This document shows positions 38,570 through 51,052 of a stretch of 64,000 bases of DNA, piece by piece. Below the pieces are notes generated by a model, which saw only the letters and a program-made list of their open reading frames with translations, had not been told where the DNA came from and did no database searches. A program made the translations under genes and the position numbers. Position 1 is the first letter of the stretch. Every line of letters begins with the position of its first letter. Origin of the DNA: Channallabes apus (Eukaryota; Chordata; Actinopteri; Siluriformes; Clariidae); the NCBI GenBank assembly GCA_030522415.1, contig CM060131.1:10063203-10127202 (forward strand), written 5' to 3'.

Positions 38570-40085
38570 ATTTCTGCCTTTATTGAACCTACTGAGTAAA
38601 AATTCACAGTGTCGCCTAGAAAAAGAATGAACTTTTTAAATCAGTAACATGTAGAACCTCATACCATCAATGACTGCGACCAAACATTTCCTTTCGAGAC
38701 TTGCACAACAATAAGAAGGAATTTTGGACCACTGAACACTACGAATCTGTTTTGATTTATCACTATTTCTAGGATGACTTTATTAACCAGCCCCCATGTC
38801 ATGCCATAGCATCTCAATCAGGTTATGTTTAGTTGTTGATGTGTTTTGAAGGTGGTATAGTTCAGATTTTTCCATGTCTATCCATGTCCATGGAAATTAA
38901 AATCGAGCTGTGTATAAGTACACTACAATAGGTCCTGGTTATTATACATTTTCTGCTCTGCACACCAACCGTGAAGTTGAAGTAGTGGAACATGAGTTCA
39001 ATGTAAGTAATTGAGCCAAATTCCACAACCCTCGAGCCGTGCAAAATGCATCCATGCAAAGTTCAGCGGAGTCTCGTATAAAGTTTCTGCAGTCCCGTTG
39101 AACTAAAACGAGGTGGGATCGTTCATGGTTACAGTGTCTTTAACACAAACTTAACTCTTCTTTCCCCAGAGCTCGCCGTATGGCTAACCTGAAGTGGCCT
39201 TCTGGCTATTTCTGAGAAAAGAAATAATTGCTTACATAATTACTTTCTGATTAATTACTTACATCGTACTCTTGTTCCAGGTGACAAACTTCCTGGCCGT
39301 TTATGTGCAAGCAGAAAAAATGATAACAACCAAGAATGGTACTGGACTCACATGCACCTCAGTTTTGATTTAAGACAGACTTGGAAAAAAACTGAGCTGT
39401 CCCTTTAGGACTATTGTCTTATTGCATCACACTCCTTCTTTTAAGCTTCAGGTCATGGACTTCTATCTTGACATTCCCTAACCCTGTGATATTTAGAATT
39501 TAATATTCCCTCAATGATTTCAAGCTGTCCAGGTCCAGTGGTTGCAAGCAGGGCAGATTGCAGTAAGTGCATGATGTACTGCTAGTACGGATCACTATAT
39601 GTTTTAAAAAAATTAATAAGAAGCAAGAATGTGCTGCAATTTAAGAACATTTAAATCACCCCAAATATATTTCTGTTTGCTCTGATTTTATTTGAACTCA
39701 TCTTTTATGAAAAAAGGTTTTAGAGCGCACAAGTTAACCAGAAAACCCTCGCCTACTTGAACTTCTAGTTCGCTGAGCTCATATTGAAATGTACTGCAGT
39801 GGACATTTTTTTTGTAACTATTTGGATTAGGTGTGTGCCAAGGAAAATAAAAGCAAGATAAAAAGCTGTTTCCTTGTTTTTCCCCATTTTCTCTTCGAAA
39901 GAACAACATACTGTACAGAGACCAGGCAAAAGAGGCATACAAAACTTTACTTTGTTTGTAAGAGTGTGAACAAAGAATGCATATATCTACAATATGCTTT
40001 TAGATGTGATTTGCATTAGGTTTTATACAGTACCTGTAAGAAGATTTATTTTCCACATTACAGAACAATACTGGATTTTTTTTTT
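38570..40085. other. Intergenic, no feature seen
   Basis: No gene or clear repeat recognised. Scattered short open frames lack similarity to known families. Confidence 0.4.
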
Positions 40086-40089
40086 TCAA

Positions 40090-40444
40090 AATGATGAAAT
40101 AACACATATGGCATTAGGTAATTAAGTAACAACAACAGTCAGTTGTTATTCTTTGTTCTGGAACAGTTCTTGCAAGAACAAGCACCATGATGAAACCGGC
40201 TCTCATGAAGACCGTCCAAGGAAAGTAAGACCAAACCCTAACACTGCTGCAGAGAAGTTCATGTAGAGTTACCAGACTCAGAAATCAACAATTAACAAAC
40301 AGCACCTCAGATTAGAGTCATTATGAAATCTTTATGCAGATACATCTCAATATCAACTGTTCAGAGGAGACTGTTGTATATTTTGGATGTCTTCAGCATT
40401 GACCATGAAATTAGAAGGGGCGTCCAAACTTTTAACTGGCAGTG
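40090..40444 (+). mobile_element. Tc1-like element relic
   Basis: Opposite orientation to 10823-11375: AGTTCTTGCAAGAACAAG, AGACCGTCCAAGGAAAGTAAG, AACACTGCTGCAGAGAAGTTC and CTCAATATCAACTGTTCAGAG appear in order. The right end CGTCCAAACTTTTAACTGGC, then AGTG, is followed by TA. The left end is not clear. Confidence 0.65.
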
Positions 40445-41024
40445 TATGTAACTTGGCTATACAAAGAATACTGCTATATTTTTTCATTTTATCTTCTTTC
40501 TTTGGATATTAATTCTCCTTATATCACCCTACATGCACAAGACTCGTGGGGTTTTATTATCATTCCACCATGTCAACAATGTAGCATGAGAAGTTTCATT
40601 CTTGCGAAACTGCACAAAACATAACACGGTTTGAGTCTGGACGAAGTCACGCTTCACTGGTAGACTTTAAACAAAAAAACGACATGATTTGCAGTGTCTG
40701 AACATTATAGTTATAATCTCAGCGGAAGATACTGGAAGCACCATTGTGAAATGTCAGTCAAGGTAACACAAACATTTAAATTCATTGACCACAGAAAAAG
40801 ATTTGCTGCACCAGATCAGCTCTGATATTCTGAAAGTCAACTTTTGCACCTCAACTAGTAAATCATAAGCATAAGTTCACAAGTTTCAATGGAATTCACT
40901 TTTAAGGCGTAAACAAATTTTCATTCTGGCAAATGTTTTTCCTTAGGAGCACAAATAGAGATATATATACACACACTTCTGTCACTTGATCAGTAAAGGA
41001 AAACCCCCATCAAAATAGCAATTA

Positions 41025-41337
41025 TTCCGCTTTATCCTGTATACAGGGTCACAAGGAGCCTGGAGCCTCTCCTAGGGTACACCCTGCACAGGGAGCCACA
41101 CACTACATTACACATACATACACACACTCACACACTATGGGCAATTTGGGAACGCCAGTACACCTAATCTGCATGTCTTTGGACTGTGAGAGGAAACGGG
41201 ATTACCCGGAGGAAACCCATCAAGCATGCAAACTCCATGCACACAGGGGCAGGAATCGAACCTGGCTGGGAACTGAACCTGGCCCATGGCAGTGTAAGGC
41301 AACAGTGCTAACCACTAAGCCACTCCACTGCCTTGCT
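41025..41337 (-). mobile_element. tRNA-derived SINE-like repeat
   Basis: TCCGCTTTATCCTGTATACAG at the 3' end, then CATGCAAACTCCATGCACAC and GTGCTAACCACTAAGCCACT at the head, minus strand. Confidence 0.75.
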
Positions 41338-41496
41338 GGACATACTGTAGGACTCTTTAAAAAAATAGCATGGGCTTGCTAATGTTTTTTTTAAACTCAA
41401 CCAACATATTCTTGATAATCAAATTGCATATATACATTGACCAAAAACAATTACAGGCTGAATTGTTCATTTTGATAAAACTGTGGGAAATCGATT

Positions 41497-41686
41497 TACA
41501 TTTAGGCATTTGGCAGACGCTCTTATCCAGAGCAACTTACATTATTTTATCTCATTATACATCTGAGCAGTTGAGGGTTAAGGGCCTTGCTCAAGGGCCC
41601 AACAGTGGCAACTTGGTGGTTGTGGGGTTTGAACCTGGGATCTTCCGAACCGTAGTCTAATGCCTTGACCACTGAGCTACCCCTGA
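41497..41686 (-). mobile_element. Second tRNA-derived SINE family, copy 1
   Basis: On the minus strand it starts with a tRNA-like head: GGGGTAGCTCAGTGGTCAAG (A box) and CCCAGGTTCAAACCCCACAA (B box). It continues into GTTGCCACTGTTGGGCCCTT and ends with AGCGTCTGCCAAATGCC, the conserved fish SINE core. Distinct from the GGCGGCACGG family. Confidence 0.75.
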
Positions 41687-41926
41687 TTTATAGTGTTTGG
41701 CAAAAAAATTATGCTTATATAATCAAAACAATTTTGACAATATTTTGGCATTTCTGCTTTTAAACATCCTTGTGACTCACAAAAAATGTACAAATGCTTT
41801 TTATCTGTTTGTAACATTTTCTGCATCTTTTACACAAAAAGGAAATGAAACGTAACAGATTAATGGTTTATAGCTGAACCTAACACTTAACACTGTATAA
41901 ATGCAGATCATTTCCTGCTATCTGTT

Positions 41927-42182
41927 TCACCCAGATGAGGATGGGTTCCCTGTTGAGTCTGGTTCCTCTCAAGGTTTCTTCCTATTACCATCTCAGGGAG
42001 TTTTTCCTTGCCACTGTCGCCCTCGGGCTTGCTCACCAGGGACTATCTGAACATTTTGATTCATACACATTCACATTCCATACAAACTTAAATAGTTCTT
42101 TTGATTGTGTAAAGCTGTTTTGAGACAATGTCAATTGTTAAAAGCGCTATACAAATAAAACTGAATTGAATTGAATTGAATT
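41927..42182 (+). mobile_element. L2-type LINE 3' tail
   Basis: TTCACCCAGATGAGGATGGG, AGGGAGTTTTTCCTTGCCAC, TTTTGATTGTGTAAAGCTG and AAAGCGCTATACAAATAAA, then a (TTGAA)n repeat, the usual 3' end of fish L2-type LINEs or their SINEs. A second copy is at 44077-44352. Confidence 0.7.
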
Positions 42183-42674
42183 AATCCCTTCAACCTTGAA
42201 AGACTGTAAGCCAATTATAGGCATATATATTTAGCCTAATTAAAATTAAGTCCCTTCATGCTAAACGTCTACCATTTGTATAACGGCCTGCTGCAGGTCA
42301 AACAGCCTGTCTCTGAATGCGGACAAAACTTAAGATATGGTTGTTGATTGTTAGTAGAGCACAGAACAGCCACTCTCCAGTCAACATTCATTGTTGCACA
42401 ATAGATATCATCCAGAGCATTAAAATCATTAGTGGTCACCTAGATGACCCAGGTCTCTTTAGATTTAAATCTTTCAAAAGAAAGAAGGTTATAAAAATAT
42501 TTATAAAGTGAGCCAGCAAGTGACATCTATATGTACAGGCAAACTATAAGTGATCTGCATCTACTAAACTTGCTAGCCAGACATTTTGGAGTATTAAACT
42601 GAAGAAACCTGTTGGTAATGCTTAGGATTAGATTATCTTTGTTATATAGCTAACTATTTAGCTAGAGACACTGA

Positions 42675-42900
42675 TTAACATGGCAGAATGGTGGCTTAGT
42701 TGTTAGCATTGTCGCCTTGCACCTCCAACGTCCGGGTTTGATTCCTGCCTCGGGTCTGTGTGCATGGAGTTTGTTTGTGGTTGGTGGGTTTCCTCCGAGT
42801 ACTCCTGTTTTTCCTGTAGTGTGTGTATACAGTATGTGTGTGCCAGGGTGTACCCCGCTTCGTGCCCTACATCTCCTGGGATATGCTCCGACCACTGATT
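42675..42900 (+). mobile_element. tRNA-derived SINE-like repeat, truncated
   Basis: Plus-strand head GGCAGAATGGTGGCTTAGTT, AGCATTGTCGCCTTGCACCT, GGGTTTGATTCCTGCC, then GTGTGCATGGAGTTTG and TACCCCGCTTCGTGCC. Internal deletions shorten it. Confidence 0.7.
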
Positions 42901-43504
42901 AAAGCTAAAAAACAAACTTAGTCAGCTAATGTAAACTTTCTTTAAGTTATTGAGGTGGTGTTCGCTCGCTTCAGTTTAGCTCACAGTTTTCGATAAGTGA
43001 ACTGTCAACATAACAAAAAGTTAAATTTTAGCTTACTACAGAAACTGTCATTTTACATGAATCAATATGTTTTATACTTTTAATCACTGTTTTTTCTTTT
43101 TATACATGGGCCTATAATTAGAGATTTAAGTTTAAAATTCAGTTTAGCAGTAGTGTTTCAGGACATTTTTTTCGGTTAATGTTTTTCCAGCTTTAAAAGA
43201 TGAATAATGTAACTGAGACACTGTAAACTTCTTCCAGATGGGTATATGATGGATAGTCGAGTAGTCTTTGACGAAACCGGAGGGGCGTGGCGCCTCAGTC
43301 CGTACACACAGGGAATACACTCAACTTGCTTCACTGAGTCGACTCGCAGAATCAACTCTGCTTAAATGAATCAAATGAACAATTTGATTCGTTTGATTGA
43401 TGACCAATAGGAAAATATTTTAGACTGATGTAGTTTGTAGATTTTTCACATTATCGACATGGGGTCATGCTGAAGCTTCGTAGATTTCATAGATTAAATG
43501 GGGT

Positions 43505-43620
43505 GCAAACGGTTAAGGCTTCGGGTGACTGATAGGGAGGTTGGGGGTTCGAGTCCCAGCACAGCCAAACTGCCACTGTTGAAACCCTGTCTGCTCAAGG
43601 GGTGCAGATTGATTGTTGAT
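43505..43620 (+). mobile_element. Second tRNA-derived SINE family, head fragment
   Basis: AACGGTTAAGGCTTCGGGTG resembles an A box and GGGGGTTCGAGTCCCAGCAC a B box, followed by CTGCCACTGTTGAAACCC and CTGCTCAAGG. It belongs with 41497-41686 but is truncated. Not a functional tRNA: the cloverleaf cannot be completed. Confidence 0.55.
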
Positions 43621-44076
43621 ATCTACTACAATAGATAGTATCTATCATACCTGCAAAAGTATTCATACCACTTTTTGTCATGTTACAGTCATGTGATACA
43701 AAGTGGAAAATAATTGTGAAGTGGAAGGAAAATGGTTTAAAAGTTAATATTTATTATTATTATTTACAAATAAATTATTTTAAAATTAAAATTTATTTTA
43801 CAAATAAAAAAATATCTTAAAAGTGTGGTGTGCATTTATATTCAGTCCTCCTGAGTCAATACTTTGCTGAACCACCCTTCACTGTAAACAGCTGCAAGTC
43901 TTTTGGGGTTATGTCTCTAACAGCTTTTCACTAGAGAGTGATTGTTTTTTTGTAAAGGAAAAAAAAACAATTGAATCTTCATCTTAAAATGATTTGCTCT
44001 GTATAATGACAATACATGTAAATGTTTTCAATTAACATCAACTATTATAGCTGAACAGGCTGCCACCAAACACACA

Positions 44077-44352
44077 GTATAAATGCAGATCAATTCCTGC
44101 TTCCTGTTTCACCCAGATGAGGATGGGTTCCCTGTTGTGTCCGGTTCCTCTCAAAGGTTTCTTCCTACTGCCATCTCAGGGAGTTTTTCCTTGCCGCTGT
44201 CGCCCTCGGCTTCCTCACCAGGGACAATCTGACCATTTTGATTCATACACACTAACATTCCATGCAAACTTAAATCATTCTTTTGATTGTGTAAAGCTGC
44301 TATGCGACAATGACATTTTTTAAAGCACTATACAAATAAAATTAAATTGAAT
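44077..44352 (+). mobile_element. L2-type LINE 3' tail, second copy
   Basis: Same order of motifs as 41927-42182, ending ACAAATAAAATTAAATTGAA. About 300 bp upstream of six5. Confidence 0.7.
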
Positions 44353-44539
44353 AGATGTAAAGTTGCTGCCTAAATTAGTAGGTTTTTTTTATTCCATTTA
44401 ACTTTCAAAATTTTAAAAACACTGTGTTCTTTGAGTTGAACTTAAATACATTAAAGAAAGAATTGTAGCTAACATCGAACAGACTCGCTTTTCATCAAAC
44501 GATTCGTTCATTTAAAAAGAAAGAAAAGAAGAGTCGACT

Positions 44540-44648
44540 CCTTTTCGAATCTCAGTGTGGAGAGTGTGGAGAATGGGCTGAGGGAACGACGAGGGAGGGA
44601 GGAGGAACCGAAAGAGGAAAAAAAAAAAAAAAAAAGTTCAACTAAAAA
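44540..44648 (+). other. six5 5' leader with poly(A) run
   Basis: Purine-rich GAGGGAGGGAGGAGGAACCG followed by 18 consecutive A (44618-44635) and GTTCAACTAAAAA before the ATG. No upstream ATG lies between the A-run and the start. Promoter position not determined. Confidence 0.4.
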
Positions 44649-47600
44649 ATGGCTTCCTTGTCTTTGGAGTCTCCAGAACAAGCGGAGAATGGAAGCGCGG
44701 AGGAGTCCGGACTCTCAGAAGCCCGGGTTAAAGAGGAGACGGACGCGGAGGAAGTTTCCGAGCGACTGTTCGAGACGTTTCCGAAGTCCGCGCTCGGCTT
44801 TTCCACCGAGCAGGTCGCGTGCGTGTGCGAGGCTCTCCTGCAGGCGGGCAACGTGGATCGCCTGTGGAGCTTCCTGGCCACCATCCCTCCTTCGTCCGAC
44901 GTGCTACGTGGCAACGAGACCCTGCTGAAGGCCCAGGCCCTGGTCGCGTTCCACCGCGAGGACTTCACGGAGTTGTACGCCATTTTAGAGAGCCGCGACT
45001 TCCACCCGAGCAACCACGGGTTCCTGCAGGACCTCTACCTGAGAGCGCGCTACAAGGAGGCGGAGAGGTCGCGGGGTCGCAGCCTGGGCGCCGTGGACAA
45101 GTACCGGCTGCGCAAGAAGTTTCCCCTTCCGAAGACCATATGGGACGGAGAGGAGACGGTGTACTGCTTCAAGGAAAAGTCGCGCAACGCCCTCAAAGAC
45201 TGTTACAAAGTGAACCGGTACCCAACTCCGGACGAGAAGAAGAACCTGGCCAAACTTACTGGACTTTCTCTGACCCAAGTGAGCAACTGGTTCAAGAACC
45301 GGCGACAGAGAGACCGAACGCCGTCCGGTACCAACAGCAAAAGGTGACTATTCCTGCAGGGAGTATTATTATTATTATTATTATTATTATTGCACGTTTT
45401 TATTGATTTGTATTGTTTTCCTGCTTTGCTCTTGTATTAGTCACATTGATTTTGCTGCACGAGTCAGTGTGTCTCCAAAGTATCCACACATGTAGAGAGC
45501 AAGTAACATAATAAAGTTCATTATGACTTCTAAAGATGTTTTGTTGCATGTCACTAAGGTAAAAAAAAAAAAAAAGAAGTTACATTTCTCTTTGTACTGT
45601 ATGTGCATACTTTTGGGACCGTCCAAAATAATAACAATAACCGCAGCAGCAGACTATAAAAGTAGTCGTTTTTGCATCAGATTAAACTTCACCCAGTGGA
45701 GAAACGCATGTCTGTGTACTGTACAGCTACTGTAAAGTTAGCTGAATGTCTTTGGATGCAGTAGTGTGTAAAACTACTCTTTTATCCCGGGAGGAGGGAA
45801 GTAACGCGGCCTAGACTCGGGAATGGTGACATTTGCTTTTCATTTGCTTCAGTCCCGAGCTGGAAAGTTGGAAAACAAAGTTTGGCGAGTGGTGCCGGTT
45901 TTGATTATTGCAGCGAGACAAGTCGCCTGAAATCAAGTCGTGCTGAGTGCAAGCGTGTTGCTTTGTTGTGAAATGTGAGCTCTCGACACCCAGAAGTGTG
46001 TCTCAGGTTTCCCGACATGCAGCACAGCGACGTCTCCCTGCGGTACACACTGCACAGGAATTTCACAGAAACCGAAAAGAAACGTGTCAACTCGAACAAC
46101 AACAACAACAATTCTGATTTTCAGGCAAGACACTACATCTAGACAGTAATGCAAGAAGTAAACAGACACTTAAAGTTTCCTGATAAAATGTATGCACCAA
46201 GATTTTTTAGCTATTAATACATACAACACTTTCTTTCTTTTTTTTACTTTAAAATTAATACTAGGCTTGGGATGAAGGAGTTCTGAGCAGATATTTGAAC
46301 AGCATTAAGAGTCTATGATGCGTTCACATTACAAGCCATGTTGTTCGATTCAGATTTTTTTTTTCTTCGTCAGATCAAATGGATTTGCTTGTCATGACCG
46401 TTCACGATCACAAGTGACGTTTACCTGACTTTACTGTGGAAGGGTCTGTCCCCGAAAAGGCTCATATTGCTCACGTCATATTCGTGTCACCACTGATCCG
46501 TTTCAAACAATAGAAGCGATTTTAGCCAAAGGAAAAAAAAATAAATTAAAATATAAATAAATAAACTAATATATATTATGTTTGGTATTTCGCTCTGGAG
46601 GATAGCAGGCGTTTAGGTGGCTGTTTTAATATTATCTACTAAATCTTACATAGATTTCACTGCCGTCCTCCATGGTTGAACTCAGTTCCTCATGCTGACT
46701 GATGACATTGTCGAGCGCCCCACACCCACGCAGAGAAAAACCTTTACATGAATATCTAATCTAGGACCGCATACAAAAGTGACTCTGGTCTATTGAGATT
46801 TGTGCGTTCAGACAGCCATAAAAATCTGTGTGACTTTAGGGTAAGAAGTCGGATTTGAGTCATGTCAGGTTGGTAATGTGAACATAGTCTTTCAGAAAGC
46901 CCAGGTTGGCCCGTTTGTTGATGTCTGTCCACTTAAAATAATTTTAATGCTTGAAAGCAATATTTTAAAATTAATAGCTAGTTGTTTCTGGCACAGTTCA
47001 GCCTCAGACTGACCAACAATCCAGGCCTGTTTATCCGAAATTTTCACTTCTAGGCCTGTTTTAAAGACTTTTCTTATCCCAAACTGAAAAGGACACAAAC
47101 AATAGTCATAATAACAGCAACGCATTTTGATGCATTCATTTTTATCATAAAACTACGGGCATCCGTTTATTTCTTGCACGTTTCTGTATAAACTAAAATC
47201 CATGTTTCTAGATGGCATGCATTTCCAAAAAGAAGAGTGTTCCTGAAAAATCCCAAAAATGTAATTTAATCCATTCACTTGCAAAAACTTTAATCCTAAA
47301 AATGTTCAACTGTATTTTTTTAATCAAGGTTAGTCTAGACAATAATACATTTTCCACAGCAGTTTTAATACACATAGCTGAAATCAAGGGTGCTTTCACA
47401 CCTACAGTTCGATTGCTTTAGTCCGCACCAGTCAGAAAAAATGTTACGATGTAGTAAACAGACGTGGGTACGGTTTGCTTTCACATATGCAGAGTTCTAA
47501 ACCAACCAAAATAGACCGCGAAGCCCATCGGCACCGGAAACAGACTATTTTCAGAAAATCACGCCACTTTCAATAATCATGGAGGGACAGCTTTGCTTTG

Positions 47601-50600
47601 CGCTCATGGCGCTGATCCTCGCGCACTGCATTGTACGTGCAAAATCATTATTTTCAGATAATTAATTTCGAACACGATTCGCGGCTGCGACTCCAAACCA
47701 GCTTTGTGGTTTATTCATCTCGCCGACGGCGCATCGCGCACCTTCACGGAGAAGATACTTGCCCTCCTCCTGAAAGATCACATTGTTATTAGCCGGCGAT
47801 CTTCCTGCAGATCCATCAGGTAATCCATACTTCTGGGAAGGCTTTTGACCACATTTAGAGAATTTGTTGATATTTATTAAAGTAAAATCATATCAGTTTT
47901 GATATGCCAAATGTTTTATGCTTATGGAAGGAGCCTTGATGTGGATTGGACTACAGAGGTTTCTAGATGGATGTAAAATGTTAAAAGCACAACATGCTGT
48001 TCATCAATAAATTGACAACACGTATTGCAAAACAAAACACGCATTATCAAATATACTTTGGTTGTATCTTTAAAATAGTTGCAAATCTCTCTGTTTTGGG
48101 CCAAATTGATTTCCGTCATTACTATCAGTCAAAAGAATTAGCTAGGACATGACTCTTGGCACTGTGTGGTTCTTGTGTCAATGCTGTTAAACTGTATAAC
48201 AGTAAAATAAATTGCAGTTATTTTTAAAATAAAAATAGTCTGGAAAACACTGGCAAGATATTTATTGTAGCAGTGGAATGAGACAGCAGTGGAGGCTGGC
48301 CTAATGGCTTCAGCTTTAAAAAGTGAGGTAGGTTTTAATAATTCATTGTCATCTTCACTAAGAGGTTTATCCTGGTCAGGGCCACAGCGGATCCCGGAAA
48401 CACAAGGTGTGAGTGGGGAATTCACACTGCAAGGGTAGCAAGTCCATCCCAGGACACACACGCATTCAAACTCGCATTCTCACAAGGGCAATTTAGCTTA
48501 GCCGATCCACTTAGCATTTACATGTTTTTGGGAGGTAAGAGAAAAGAAAAGGACCTTGAGGAAATTTGCAAATAACCCCACACCACACAGTAAGGTACGA
48601 ACCATAAATCTGGAGGTGAAAGGTGTCTAAGCGACCTGGAGTTTTTCCATAATGATTAACCATTGTTTGGGATCTTGTATCAAGGCAACATAAGTTTGTT
48701 TATAGTGGTGTCTTTGCAAAAAAAAAAAAAAAAAGGTACTTGTGTATGTTTAAATATTAGAATCATGTTGTTCAATAAACATATGGATATAACAGTTACG
48801 AAAATCCTTTTCAGCCGCTTTTGGTAAGGTCCACTCAAAATCAGAAGGTGTGTTTAAATGGACCCTAATATTCCACTAATGATGAGAATAAGCTCAATGA
48901 GAATAAAAATGCATCATGTAAAAACTAGGAATGGAAATCACCAGGGAGCACAAAGTATTGCAATCCGTTAAGTATCACTATTTTATAAAAAAAAAAAAAA
49001 AAAAAAAAAACCCAGATGTGATTTATTTATTCAGATTTTGTTACAATTCTAAACGTAACAAATAATACACAGGATGATGTGCTGTCTGCCAGCATGTGAA
49101 TAGTTTAGAGTGCTCCACCTGCAGGAATATGGAGGAACAGCAACATGTCACCATTTCTAATACACTCACTCTCTCACTCATCGTCATTACCGCTTAATCC
49201 TGTATTTAGGGTCGCGGAGGGCCTGGAGCCTGTCCCAGGAGACCTAGGGCATGAGGTGGGGTACATCCTGGACAGGGTACCAATCCATCATGGGGCACAC
49301 AGACATACATACACTCACACACTCATTCACTATGGGCAATTTGAGAACACCAAATAAACCCGGAGGAAACCCACCAAGCACGGGGAGAACATGCAAACTC
49401 CATGCAATCAAACCCGGACCCTAATACAAACATATATAAATAAAAAAATATATATAATAATAATAATAATAATACATTTGAGGGCCCTTGTGGTGATACA
49501 TGAATTAAAAAGAGCAGCGTAAACACAAAAATTGTTTTCATGACACAGTGGGAGAACATCTTGTTCGTTTTAAATTCAGTTAATTCCTTAAACAGGGTGG
49601 CCATATTGGGCAAGAAAGTTAAATGCTTTGAGCATGTAATCTAGGGCTGCACGATATATCGAAAAAATATTATCGCGATAATGGCATGCGCGATAACCAT
49701 ATCGCAAGGAGTTGCGATAAGTATTTTATTTGCCAAGTATTTGTGTGTCCAAATTTGACCAATCAGATGGGCCCTTACTATGTTTATACCCGCTTATATC
49801 TTTATTTATATTATTTATATCTTTATACTTCATTCTGTCGCGAACTAACCCCGGATGATCAGAAGACTTAGCGATTAGCCGTTAGCCTCGATTAGCCGTT
49901 AGCCCTTTATAGACGGTAAACCCAAACGCGGAATCAAGCGAGTAGGCAGGATAACCACGCGAATTAGTTTAAGGACTCTCACAGAAGGGGAGCAAGGGAA
50001 AAACACACATTTAACCCTCGTCCTATAAACACACACTCGACTCAGAAAGTAAACAATCTGAACCGACATGGCGAACTCAGTGACTAAGCTGTATGCAATG
50101 GCTTGTTTACTCCTCTTATACTTCCGAGTTCGCGCCCGCATTACTTCCGGGTCCTAGTGCCGGTCGCAGAGCAAGTGTGTGTGTGTGTGCGCGTGCGTTC
50201 GTGTGTGTGTGTGTGAGACAAATAGTATTTTTTTAATTTAATTTTTGTTTAATAATATTTATTTTTAAAAAAACAGGCAAGCCAAAGAGAATATTTTGTT
50301 TAAAAGATGCTCCTGTTTTAAGACACTATTGATGAGTGTATGGTTACACGTAAATAAACAGTAATGTTTGAAAGTAATTCATATTGTGTTGGCAGGTTTA
50401 TAGTAACAGCAAACCAGAAGTCAGAATATCTGCTGAGGGGTTTGTTATTCATAGTGTTTTGAAGTCTAAATATTTCAAAACTTCCTTGACATATAGTTTC
50501 TTTTTAGCCTGAATTAGATTTAATTACATCAGACGAATATCTATTACCTGTTTATTTTAGTATGATCATTACATATAAATAAATAATAAAACAAATGGGC

Positions 50601-51014
50601 AATAATAATAATGAAAAAAATGCATTTCTCTAGGGAAATGTTATATCGCAAGAAATATCGTTATCGCAATATTCAACAACAATATCGCATATTTTCCTAA
50701 TATCGTGCAGCCCTAATGTAATCGCACGTCTGAAACAGTCAAGTTGGAATCTGTAATTGTTGACTAGTACAATTGAGTTCAAGTGAAGTTTTTAATTACG
50801 GTATACCTTAATGATGTTTTACTGAATAGTACTTCTGAACAAGACAGGCATTATTTTTTGATTTCATTGAGATCGGTCTCTATACCACATGATCGCTTTC
50901 CAGATTCTGTGGTTTTGTGTTTTCTTTAGGTGTCGAAGCAGCAGAACAAGTATGCAAAGAAACCCAAAAATGCTAATTCCTTTTATTTTACTTTGCATGA
51001 TAAAACTGAAAGCT

Positions 51015-51052
<38 letters not shown>

